The position numbers and the translations under genes were made by a program. Below the pieces are notes generated by a model, which made no database searches, had not been told where the DNA came from, and saw only the letters and a list, made by a program, of their open reading frames with translations. From a bacterium (GTDB lineage: Bacteria; Joyebacterota; Joyebacteria; Joyebacterales; Joyebacteraceae): a stretch of DNA of 64,000 bases. The stretch lies in assembly GCA_025774935.1 (NCBI GenBank), contig JALGZK010000005.1:248001-312000 (forward strand), in the 5' to 3' direction. Positions 7,950-16,654 of this stretch are shown here, piece after piece. How positions within the stretch are numbered: the stretch's first letter is position 1; every line of letters starts with the position of its first letter.

Positions 7950-8741
7950 TCACGCCTCGCTCCTGAGGAGCGGGACGAGCTCCTTCGCGAGTGCGTCGAC
8001 CGTCTCGTCGACCTCGCCCTCGAACACCGTGCCCGACGCCCTCGGTTCGGGCGCGAAGACCTTGATGACCCGTGTCGGCGAGCCATCGAGTCCGAGCTCG
8101 GCGGAGTCGACCTCGAGATCGTCCTCGCCCCAGACGGTGATCTCCGCCTTCTTCGCCTTCATCTTCCCTTTGAGCGAGGGAAGCCTCGGCTCGTTGATCT
8201 CCTTCACGACCGTGAAGACCGCGGGCAGCGGGACCGAGAGGACATCGTGCCCGTCCTCGAGCATCCGCTCCGCGCGCGCCGTCCCGTTCTCTACCTCGAG
8301 CTTCTTGACGTAGGTGACCTGGGGGACGTCGAGGAAGGTGGCGACCCCGGGACCCACCTGGGCCGTGTCGCCGTCGATCGCCTGCTTGCCGCAGAGGATG
8401 ACGTCCGGCACGCCGAGCTTCCGGATTCCGGCCGCGAGCGTGTAGGAGGTCGACCAGGTGTCGGACCCGGCGAAAGCGCGATCGGAGAGGAGGACGGCGT
8501 CGTCCGCGCCGAGGGCGATCGCCTCCCGGAGGGCCGTCTCGACCTGCGGCGGTCCCATCGACATGATCGTCACGGTCCCCTCCCCCGCCGACTCGCGGAT
8601 GCGGAGCCCCTCCTCGATCGCGTACATGTCGAACGGGTTCACGATCGACGGGACGCCCTCGCGAACGAGCGTGTTCGTCTCCGGGTCGATCCGGACGTCG
8701 GTCGTGTCGGGGACCTGCTTGATGAGGACGACGATCTTCAT
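7950..8741 (-). CDS. etfB: electron transfer flavoprotein beta subunit
   Basis: MKIVVLIKQVPDTTDVRIDPETNTLVREGVPSIVNPFDMYAIEEGLR; CGKQAIDGDTAQVGPGVA. Confidence 0.92.
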   Translation of the reverse strand: MKIVVLIKQVPDTTDVRIDPETNTLVREGVPSIVNPFDMYAIEEGLRIRESAGEGTVTIMSMGPPQVETALREAIALGADDAVLLSDRAFAGSDTWSTSYTLAAGIRKLGVPDVILCGKQAIDGDTAQVGPGVATFLDVPQVTYVKKLEVENGTARAERMLEDGHDVLSVPLPAVFTVVKEINEPRLPSLKGKMKAKKAEITVWGEDDLEVDSAELGLDGSPTRVIKVFAPEPRASGTVFEGEVDETVDALAKELVPLLRSEA

Positions 8742-8787
8742 GCGTTCGGGCGGCCGGTGGGCGCGGGTCGCGCCGAGACCTGCGGCC

Positions 8788-9987
8788 CTACTCCCCCCTC
8801 TTCTCCTTCGCCGCGCTCTCCTTGATGATCGACGACGCGATGATCGACCGCTGGATCTGGTTCGTGCCCTCGTAGATCTGCGTGATCTTCGCGTCCCGCA
8901 TCATCTTCTCGACCGGGTACTCCTTCATGTAGCCGTACCCGCCGAGGACCTGCACGGCGTCGGTCGTGACCTTCATGGCGACGTCGGAGGCGAACACCTT
9001 CGCCATGGCCGAGATCTTCCCGATGTCCTTCACGCCGGCGTCGACCATCCTTGCCGATGCGTAGACGAGGGCCCGCGCGGCCTCGATCTGGGTCGCCATG
9101 TCCGCAAGCATGAACTGGAGCCCCTGGAACGACGCGACGGGCTGCCCGAACTGCTCGCGGTGCCGCGCGTACTTCACGGCCTCGTCGAAGGCGCCCTGGG
9201 CTATCCCGAGAGCCTGGGCGGCGACGCCGGGGCGCGACTTGTCGAACGTGCGCATCGCGACCATGAACCCCATGCCCTCGCGCCCGAGCAGGTTCTCCTT
9301 AGGCACGCGGACGTCCTGGAAGATGAGCTCGCGCGTCGCCGAGCCGCGGATGCCCATCTTGTCTTCCTTCTTCCCGAAGTCGAAGCCGGGCGTCCCCTTC
9401 TCGACGATGAACGCGGAGATGCCCCGGATCCCGGCGCCCTTCTTCGTCCGCGCGATGACTGTGTACGTCTCGGCCTCGCCGCCGTTCGTGATCCACTGCT
9501 TCGTCCCGTTCAGGACGTACTCGTCTCCGTCGAGCTCGGCGCGCGTCTCGACCGCGCCCGCGTCGCTGCCCGCGTTGGCCTCGGTCAGGCCGAAGGCCGC
9601 GAGCTTCGTGCCGGCCGCGATCTCCGGAAGGTACTTCTTCTTCTGCTCGTCGTTCCCGAACAGGAGGATCGGGTAGGCGCCGAGCGCCGAGGCCGCGAAG
9701 GCGAGCGCGATGCCGCCGCAGACCTTCGAGAGCTCCTCGGTCGCGATGCACATCTCGAGGACGCCACCGCCGAACCCGCCGTACGCCTCCGGGATGTAGA
9801 CCCCGTAGATGTCGGAGTCGGCCATGACCTTGACGACGTCCCACGGGAACTCGCCGGTCTCGTCGTAGTGGGCGCGGACCGGGAGGATCTTCTCCCTCGC
9901 GATCTGCGCGCAGAGCTCCTTGAGCATCATCTGCTCTTCGGTGAACCCCAGGCTCACCTCCGGCTCGGTCGTGACGGTCTGGCTCAT
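8788..9987 (-). CDS. acyl-CoA dehydrogenase
   Basis: FGLTEANAGSDAGAVETRAELDGDEYVLNGTKQWITNGGEA; QVLGGYGYMKEYPVEKMMRDAKITQIYEGTNQIQRSIIA. Confidence 0.93.
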   Translation of the reverse strand: MSQTVTTEPEVSLGFTEEQMMLKELCAQIAREKILPVRAHYDETGEFPWDVVKVMADSDIYGVYIPEAYGGFGGGVLEMCIATEELSKVCGGIALAFAASALGAYPILLFGNDEQKKKYLPEIAAGTKLAAFGLTEANAGSDAGAVETRAELDGDEYVLNGTKQWITNGGEAETYTVIARTKKGAGIRGISAFIVEKGTPGFDFGKKEDKMGIRGSATRELIFQDVRVPKENLLGREGMGFMVAMRTFDKSRPGVAAQALGIAQGAFDEAVKYARHREQFGQPVASFQGLQFMLADMATQIEAARALVYASARMVDAGVKDIGKISAMAKVFASDVAMKVTTDAVQVLGGYGYMKEYPVEKMMRDAKITQIYEGTNQIQRSIIASSIIKESAAKEKRGE

Positions 9988-10841
9988 GACGATTGCTCCT
10001 TCTTCCCGCCGCGGGACCGGCGGCGCCTGCGCGACCGCGACGATCTGCGGCGGCCGCCGCCCTTCTTGCCTTTAAGCAGGCCCAGCTTCGCAAGCGCGTT
10101 CCTCGCGGCCATCTGCTCGGCCTCCTTCTTGTTCTTTCCCTCACCCCGCCCGAGCGACCGCCCTCCCAGTCTCAGTTCGACGAAGAACGTCCGGGCGTGC
10201 TCGGGGCCCTTCGCGGATACGACGCGGTATCTCGGACGCGAGCCGAGCTTCTTCTGGGCGTGCTCCTGCACCATGCTCTTGTAGTTCCTGTACTCATCGG
10301 TGGCGAGGAACTCGTCGATGCCGGAGAGGAGGTGATTCTCCACGAATCTCCGCGCCGCGTCCAGTCCGGAATCGAGGTAGATCGCCCCGATCACGGCCTC
10401 GAACGCGTCCGAGAGAATCGACGCCCTCGACGCCCCTCCCGACAGCCTCTCGTTCTCAGAAAGCAGGATGTAGTCGCCGAGACGGAGCTCCTCGGCGCGT
10501 CTGGAGAGGATCGGCTCGCTCACGACGAGCGACTTGATCTTGGTGAGACGCCCTTCCTGACGTCGTTCGTATCGGGCGTAGAGGTGCTCGTTGACCACGA
10601 GCCCGAGGACGGCGTCTCCCAGGAACTCCATCCGCTCGTTCGACTCGCCCCTGTCCAGGTCGATGTCGTGCACGTACGAACGGTGCATCAACGCCTGGTT
10701 CAGGAGGACGAGGTCGCGGAACCGGACACCGAGGATCTTACAGAGCCTCTCAAGCGCGGTCAGTCGTTCCCGACCAAGACCGTTGGTCGGGCGCCTCACG
10801 AGAGACGTGAGTCGTTCAATCAGGCTGTTGGACCTGGCCAT
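9984..10841 (-). CDS. rnc: ribonuclease III with Arg/Ser/Gly-rich C-terminal tail
   Basis: NERMEFLGDAVLGLVVNEHLY; dsRBD GRGEGKNKKEAEQMAARNALAKLG. Confidence 0.92.
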   Translation of the reverse strand: MARSNSLIERLTSLVRRPTNGLGRERLTALERLCKILGVRFRDLVLLNQALMHRSYVHDIDLDRGESNERMEFLGDAVLGLVVNEHLYARYERRQEGRLTKIKSLVVSEPILSRRAEELRLGDYILLSENERLSGGASRASILSDAFEAVIGAIYLDSGLDAARRFVENHLLSGIDEFLATDEYRNYKSMVQEHAQKKLGSRPRYRVVSAKGPEHARTFFVELRLGGRSLGRGEGKNKKEAEQMAARNALAKLGLLKGKKGGGRRRSSRSRRRRRSRGGKKEQSS

Positions 10842-10854
10842 GGACGCGTCATTT

Positions 10855-12096
10855 CTAGTCCTCGAACCGGCGTACGGCGAGCACGGCATTGTGCCCCCCG
10901 AAGCCGAACGAGTTGGTGAGCGCGTGCTGGATGGTCGCTTCCTTGGCCTGGTTGGGGACGTAGTCGAGATCGCACTCGGGATCGGGCGTCTCGTAGTTGA
11001 TCGTGGGCGGGATCAGCGAGTTCTTGACCGCGAGGGTCGTCGCGATGAACTCGAAACCTCCGGCGGCGCCGAGGAGGTGGCCGACCATCGACTTCGTCGA
11101 TGAGACGGCCAGCTTCGCAGCGTGCTCGCCGAAGACGGACTTCACTGCCGCGGTCTCGAACTTGTCGTTCAGAGGAGTCGACGTGCCGTGCGCGTTGATG
11201 TACTGGACGTCCTCGGGGGATATCCCCCCGTCGGACATCGCGAGCGCCATGGCTCGAGCGCCCCCCTCGCCTCCCGGCGCTGGAGCGGTCATGTGGTAAG
11301 CGTCGGCTGTCGCCGCGTAGCCCACGACCTCGCCCTTGATCTCCGCGCCACGCTTCCGCGCGTGTTCGAGCTCCTCGAGCACCACGATTCCGGCGCCCTC
11401 CCCGAGGACGAAGCCGTCCCGGTTCAAGTCGAACGGCCGCGACGCCTTGTCGGGCTCGTCGTTCCGGAACGTCACCGCCTTCATGTTGGCGAATCCGCCG
11501 ACCGCCATCGGGCTGATGGCCGCCTCTGTGCCGCCGGTGACTATCATCTCGGCGTCCCCGTCCCGGATCGCCCGGAACGATGTGCCGATGGCGTGCGCTC
11601 CCGAAGCGCATGCCGAGACCGTGGCGAAATTCGGACCCTTCAGACCCAGCGCTATCGACACCATACCCGACGGCATATCGGCGATCATCATCGGGATGAA
11701 GAACGGGCTGATTCTGCGCGGCCCCTTCTCCATGAGCATCGTGTGCTGGTTCTCGAAGGTCTGAATCCCTCCGACACCTGATCCTATGATCACGCCCGTC
11801 CGGTCCGGATCGTATCCTCCATCTTCCAGACCGGCGTCCTTCCAGGCCATCTGCGTGGCGGCCACCGCGTACTGGCAGCACGGGTCCATCTTCCGAGCCT
11901 CGCGCTTGTCCATGAACGCCTCGGGGTCGAAGCCCTTCAGCTCGCACGCGATCTTCACCGGAAAATCAGAGACGTCGAATGTCGTGATGGGGCCGCACGC
12001 GTTCTCCCCCGCGACGAGCGCCTTCCACGAGCTCTCAAGATCCAGTCCGAGCGGGGACAGCGTCCCCATCCCGGTGACCACCACTCTTCTCTGCAT
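10855..12096 (-). CDS. fabF: beta-ketoacyl-ACP synthase II
   Basis: MQRRVVVTGMGTLSPLG; ACASGAHAIG; NAHGTSTPLND; NSFGFGGHNAVL. Confidence 0.95.
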   Translation of the reverse strand: MQRRVVVTGMGTLSPLGLDLESSWKALVAGENACGPITTFDVSDFPVKIACELKGFDPEAFMDKREARKMDPCCQYAVAATQMAWKDAGLEDGGYDPDRTGVIIGSGVGGIQTFENQHTMLMEKGPRRISPFFIPMMIADMPSGMVSIALGLKGPNFATVSACASGAHAIGTSFRAIRDGDAEMIVTGGTEAAISPMAVGGFANMKAVTFRNDEPDKASRPFDLNRDGFVLGEGAGIVVLEELEHARKRGAEIKGEVVGYAATADAYHMTAPAPGGEGGARAMALAMSDGGISPEDVQYINAHGTSTPLNDKFETAAVKSVFGEHAAKLAVSSTKSMVGHLLGAAGGFEFIATTLAVKNSLIPPTINYETPDPECDLDYVPNQAKEATIQHALTNSFGFGGHNAVLAVRRFED

Positions 12097-12223
12097 TCCT
12101 TCCCTCTCCGCGATAATGGACCTTCCCCAGAGCCGCACCCGAGGAGTCCTCCCCCGGCGCGACGTCGAGAGGACGGCCGCGGCTCCGCGGGATGCGCGAG
12201 GCCCCGGCCGCCCGGTCGGGGAC

Positions 12224-12472
12224 CTACGAGCTTGCAGCCACCTTCTTCTCGAGGTACGCCACGATGTCGCCCACGGTCTTGAGACCCTCGGCTTCGTCCG
12301 TGTCGTCAGCGATGATGTTGAACTCGTCCTCGAGAGAGAACAGGATGTCCGCCTGCTCGAGCGAATCGGCTCCCAGATCCTCCACGATCGCGGCCTCCAT
12401 CGTCACCTGGCCGGCGTCGATCTGGAGCTTCTCCGCGATGACCGCCTTGACCTTCTCTGCCACGTCCGCCAT
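12224..12472 (-). CDS. acpP: acyl carrier protein
   Basis: EDLGADSLEQADILFSLEDEFNI. Confidence 0.95.
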   Translation of the reverse strand: MADVAEKVKAVIAEKLQIDAGQVTMEAAIVEDLGADSLEQADILFSLEDEFNIIADDTDEAEGLKTVGDIVAYLEKKVAASS

Positions 12473-12517
12473 CGACGTTCCCCCTTGACTCCGTGCGTCC
12501 AGGGACGGCCTCTCCCG

Positions 12518-13258
12518 CTACCAGACCATCCCACCGTCTACGTTGACCGTTTGACCAGTGACATAGCTTCCCTCATCGGACGCCAGGAATGCAACCACAT
12601 TCGCGACGTCGTCGGGGGAGCCCAGCCTCCGCAGCATGATCTTGGCCGCGAAGTCCTCCTTGACCTTGTCCGAGAGCGTCTCCGTCATCGCCGTCTCGAT
12701 GAAGCCCGGAGCCACGGCGTTCGCCGTGATGCCCCGGGGACCCAGCTCCCGCGCCGCGGTCTTCGTGAGCGCGATGAGACCGGCCTTCGACGCGGCGTAG
12801 TTCGCCTGTCCGATGTTCCCCACCTGCCCGATGATTGAGGAGATGTTGACGATCCTCCCGTAGCGCTGCGACATCATCGTCCGCGCGACCGCGCGGATGC
12901 AGTTGAAGGCCCCGTTCAGGTTGACGCGGATCACGCGATCCCAGTCGTCCGGCGACATCCGAATGATGAGGTTGTCGCGCGTGATCCCCGCGTTGTTCAC
13001 GAGGATGTCGATGCCCCCGAGATCGGCGACGACCTCCTTCATCACCTCGGTCGCCTCGTCGGCCTTCGAGATGTCGAGCTTGTAGGCCTTCGCCGTCCCG
13101 CCGGCGCCGGCGATCTCCCCGGCTACCGTCTCGGCTCCCTCGAGGTTGACGTCGACAACAGCGACGTGCCCCCCGAGCGAGGCGAGCTTGAGCGCGATGG
13201 ATCGCCCGATGCCCTGTCCCGCACCGGTGACGACTGCTCTCTTCCCCTCGAGACGCAT
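12518..13258 (-). CDS. fabG: 3-oxoacyl-ACP reductase
   Basis: SDR with GAGQGIGRSIA, NNAGITRDNL, YAASKAGLI. Confidence 0.95.
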   Translation of the reverse strand: MRLEGKRAVVTGAGQGIGRSIALKLASLGGHVAVVDVNLEGAETVAGEIAGAGGTAKAYKLDISKADEATEVMKEVVADLGGIDILVNNAGITRDNLIIRMSPDDWDRVIRVNLNGAFNCIRAVARTMMSQRYGRIVNISSIIGQVGNIGQANYAASKAGLIALTKTAARELGPRGITANAVAPGFIETAMTETLSDKVKEDFAAKIMLRRLGSPDDVANVVAFLASDEGSYVTGQTVNVDGGMVW

Positions 13259-13316
13259 CCCGTCACCCTCCTCTCTCTGACCCGCCACCGCCGCGCCACG
13301 TCTTCGGCCCGGCGGG

Positions 13317-14255
13317 CTAGCCCGTCGCGATCGTCGCCGGGAGCTTGTCTATGTCGGCGATCTTCCCCGCGCTCGCGCTCTTCGCCGCCGGCTCGATCTT
13401 CCGCATGAGCCCGCGGAGGACGTTGCCGGGTCCTACCTCGACGAAGAGCGACGCCTTCCTGTTCACGAGCGACTTCACGCACTCCATCCATCGGACCGGG
13501 CTCACGAGCTGCTGCGCGAGTCCGTCCCGGATCTGCTCGGGGTCCTCGACCGCCTTGCCGCTGACGTTCGCGACGAACGTGCACTGGGGCTGCTCGATCG
13601 TCGTGGTCGAGAGCGCATCAGCTAGGCCGTCACGCGCGCCGTCGAGGAGCTCGGAGTGGAAAGCCCCGCTCACGTTGAGCTGGATGACCCGCCTCGCTCC
13701 GTGTGTGGCCGCGATGTCCATGGCCTTCTTCACGGCGTCGACCTCTCCCGAGATCACGATCTGCGTCGGCGCGTTCAGGTTGGCGACCTGGACGACGCCG
13801 TCGGCCGAAGCCTCCTTGACGATCGGCTCGATCTGCTCCTCCGTGAGCCCGATCACCGCGGCCATCGTGCCCGGCCTCTCGAGCCCGGCCTCGTACATGA
13901 GCCTGCCGCGCTCCCGGACAGCGCGGACGCCGTCCTCGAGCGTGAGGCTCCTTGCCGCCACGAGCGCTGTGTACTCGCCGAGGCTGTGCCCGGCGGCGGC
14001 CCACGGTTCTATTCCGCGCTCGAGGAGGAGCGTGTGCGCGGCGATGCTCGCGGTCAGCAGAGCCGGCTGCGTGTTGATCGTCTTCCTGAGCTCCTCCTCA
14101 GGTCCTTCGAACGAGAGCGCCGCGAGGTCGACGCCTATGGCTTCCGACGCCCTCTCGTAGATCTCGCGCACGTCGCCCGAGTTCTCGAATAGGTCCTTGG
14201 CCATGCCGACAGCCTGGGAGCCCTGTCCGGGAAAGATGAACGCTATCCTGTCCAT
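13317..14255 (-). CDS. fabD: malonyl-CoA:ACP transacylase
   Basis: IAFIFPGQGSQAVGM; AAGHSLGEYTAL. Confidence 0.95.
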   Translation of the reverse strand: MDRIAFIFPGQGSQAVGMAKDLFENSGDVREIYERASEAIGVDLAALSFEGPEEELRKTINTQPALLTASIAAHTLLLERGIEPWAAAGHSLGEYTALVAARSLTLEDGVRAVRERGRLMYEAGLERPGTMAAVIGLTEEQIEPIVKEASADGVVQVANLNAPTQIVISGEVDAVKKAMDIAATHGARRVIQLNVSGAFHSELLDGARDGLADALSTTTIEQPQCTFVANVSGKAVEDPEQIRDGLAQQLVSPVRWMECVKSLVNRKASLFVEVGPGNVLRGLMRKIEPAAKSASAGKIADIDKLPATIATG

Positions 14256-14325
14256 TCGGGAGATCCTCTCGTCGGGAGTGCCTCGTCACGCCGGACGGCG
14301 CGCGGGAGCGGCCGGCGACGTCGCG

Positions 14326-15318
14326 TCACCAGCGAAGGAGCGCGGAGCCCCACGTGAAACCGGAACCGAAGGCGACGAGGGCCACGAGCATGCCCTCCTT
14401 GAGCGCGCCCTCTTCTACGGCCTCGGCGAGGGCGATCGGGATCGAGGCCGCAGACGTGTTGCCGTACTTCTGGATGTTGACGTAGACCTTCTCCATCGGC
14501 ATCCCGGCGCGTTCCGCCACGCTCTGGATGATCCTGATGTTCGCCTGGTGCGGGAAGAGGAGGTCGACGTCGTCGCCGGTAAGGCCCTGCTGCTCGAGTA
14601 CCTGCATGACGGCATCGCTCATGTTCTTCGACGCGTTGACGTAGACCTGGCGGCCCTTCATCCTGATGACGTGGTCTCCCGCGCCGACCGTCTCAGTACT
14701 CGACGGGTTTCTCGAACCGCCCGCGGGCTGCTTGATGTAGTCGGAGAGCGAACCGTCACACTTGAGGACGTAGTCGAGGAGCCCCCTCGGCGGCTCGCAG
14801 CACTTGACGACGGCCGCGCCCGCCCCGTCTCCGAACAGCACGCAGGTGTTCCTGTCTGACATGTCGGTGATCTTCGTGAGACACTCGGCGCCGATCAGGA
14901 GCACCGTGTCCACGTTTCCGGACCTGATGAAATTCTGCGCCTGGACGAGTCCGAAGATGAACCCCGAGCATGCGGCCGAGATGTCGTACGCGAACGCGTT
15001 CGTGGCACCGATCGCGTGCTGGACGAGGCACGCCGTCGACGGGAAGAGCATGTCCGGCGTCGCCGTAGCCACGACGATGGCGTCGACATCAAGCGGGTCG
15101 GTCCCCGCCCTCTCGAGAGCCACTCGCGACGCCTCGACAGCGAGGTCTGAGGTCGCGGTGTTCTCGTCGGTGTAGCGCCGTTCCTTGATCCCCGTCATCT
15201 GGGTGATCCACTCGTCCGAGGTGTCGACGATCCTCGTGAAGTCCTCGTTCGTCACCACCTTCGGAGGGACGGCCATGCCGATTCCCGCTATGTAGGCCGT
15301 TCTCTGGCTATCGGGCAT
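14326..15318 (-). CDS. fabH: beta-ketoacyl-ACP synthase III
   Basis: DTSDEWITQMTGIKERRY; DISAACSGFIFGL; LFPHQANIRII. Confidence 0.95.
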   Translation of the reverse strand: MPDSQRTAYIAGIGMAVPPKVVTNEDFTRIVDTSDEWITQMTGIKERRYTDENTATSDLAVEASRVALERAGTDPLDVDAIVVATATPDMLFPSTACLVQHAIGATNAFAYDISAACSGFIFGLVQAQNFIRSGNVDTVLLIGAECLTKITDMSDRNTCVLFGDGAGAAVVKCCEPPRGLLDYVLKCDGSLSDYIKQPAGGSRNPSSTETVGAGDHVIRMKGRQVYVNASKNMSDAVMQVLEQQGLTGDDVDLLFPHQANIRIIQSVAERAGMPMEKVYVNIQKYGNTSAASIPIALAEAVEEGALKEGMLVALVAFGSGFTWGSALLRW

Positions 15319-16306
15319 TGCCTGTCGTCGCCTCCCTGAGCCTGGTCACGATCTTGGCGTCCACGTCTGTGTCGACGAAACGGCCCGCCGCCTTCACCGC
15401 GTTCTTGATCGCCTTCGCAGACGAGCTCCCGTGGGCGATGATGACGACCCCGTTCACCCCCAGGAGCGGCGCCCCCCCGTACTCCTGGTAGTCGAGCTGG
15501 CGCTTCAGCGACCCCAGACCGGCCAGGTCGCCGTCGTCACGGAGGGCGTTCGAGATGATGTCGATCACGCCCTCGGTGAGCTTGAGCATCACGTTCCCGA
15601 CGAATCCGTCGGTGACGATCACGTCGGCCTTGCCGCGAAGGAACGTTCTCCCCTCCACGTTGCCGACGAAGTTGATCGGGCACGCGGCAAGGAGGGGGTA
15701 CGCCTGCTGGACGAGCTCGCTCCCCTTCGACTCCTCCTCGCCGATGTTCATGAGCGCCACGCGCGGTCGCTCCCGGCCCACCACGTAGCGCACGTAGGCG
15801 TCTCCCATCATCGCGAACTCGACGAGGTCGCCGGGCCTGCAGTCAACGCTCGCCCCCACGTCGAGTACGAGCGTCGGCTCGTTCACTGTCGGGAAGAGAC
15901 TTGCGATCGCGGGGCGTCGCACGCCCGGCAGCATCCCGAGACCGAGAAGCGTCGACGCCACGACGGCGCCGGTGTTGCCCGCGCTCACGAGGCCGTCGAC
16001 CTCGCCGCGCTTGTGGAGGCCGGTGGCGACGACGATCGACGATCCCCGCTTGCGCCGCACGGCGCTCGCAGGCGACTCGTCCATCCCGATGACCTCGTCG
16101 GCGTGGACAACGCTCAGCGGAAGGTCCGACCCTCCGGCGGCCTCAAGGGCTTCGCGGACCGGCTCCTCCCGCCCCACGAGGACGACCTCGATGGCCCCCT
16201 CCGACTCGCGAACCGCCTCGACGGCGCCCTCCACCTCGACCGACGGGGCGCGCTCGCCCCCCATCGCGTCGACCGCGATCCTCGCGGGTCTCCCCGAATC
16301 CCCCAT
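15308..16306 (-). CDS. plsX: phosphate acyltransferase PlsX
   Basis: RIAVDAMGGERAPSVEVEGAV; GNTGAVVASTLLGLGMLPGVRRPAIA. Start inferred from homology. Confidence 0.93.
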   Translation of the reverse strand: MGDSGRPARIAVDAMGGERAPSVEVEGAVEAVRESEGAIEVVLVGREEPVREALEAAGGSDLPLSVVHADEVIGMDESPASAVRRKRGSSIVVATGLHKRGEVDGLVSAGNTGAVVASTLLGLGMLPGVRRPAIASLFPTVNEPTLVLDVGASVDCRPGDLVEFAMMGDAYVRYVVGRERPRVALMNIGEEESKGSELVQQAYPLLAACPINFVGNVEGRTFLRGKADVIVTDGFVGNVMLKLTEGVIDIISNALRDDGDLAGLGSLKRQLDYQEYGGAPLLGVNGVVIIAHGSSSAKAIKNAVKAAGRFVDTDVDAKIVTRLREATTGNAR

Positions 16307-16343
16307 GCCACCAGTGCGGGTCTCTCCAGGAGCCTCCGGCACG

Positions 16344-16535
16344 CTACTCCTTCTCCTTCTTCTCCTCGACGACGATCTCTCGTCCATTATACGTCCCGCA
16401 GTGCGGGCAGACGCGGTGCGGCAGCTTGGACTCGCCGCACGAAGGGCACTTCGAGAAGCCCGGCCGCGCTATCTTCTTGTGCGTCCGGCGCTTACGGCCC
16501 CTCGTCTTGGAGCTCTTCCTTTTGGGTACGGCCAT
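16344..16535 (-). CDS. rpmF: 50S ribosomal protein L32
   Basis: [55 protein letters not shown]. Confidence 0.95.
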   Translation of the reverse strand: MAVPKRKSSKTRGRKRRTHKKIARPGFSKCPSCGESKLPHRVCPHCGTYNGREIVVEEKKEKE

Positions 16536-16582
16536 GGTTCCTCCGGATGTTCCTGGATGGTCCTATACACCACTCTACGTCC

Positions 16583-16607
16583 GGCAGGGACCCCTGGGGT
16601 CCCTGCC
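16583..16607. terminator. hairpin in rpmF upstream / preceding-gene downstream region
   Basis: GGCAGGGACC-CCTGG-GGTCCCTGCC inverted repeat. Confidence 0.5.
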
Positions 16608-16654
16608 CGACAATCGAAGTTAGGGAATCATGTTAGAAACGGAAGGGGGGCAAG

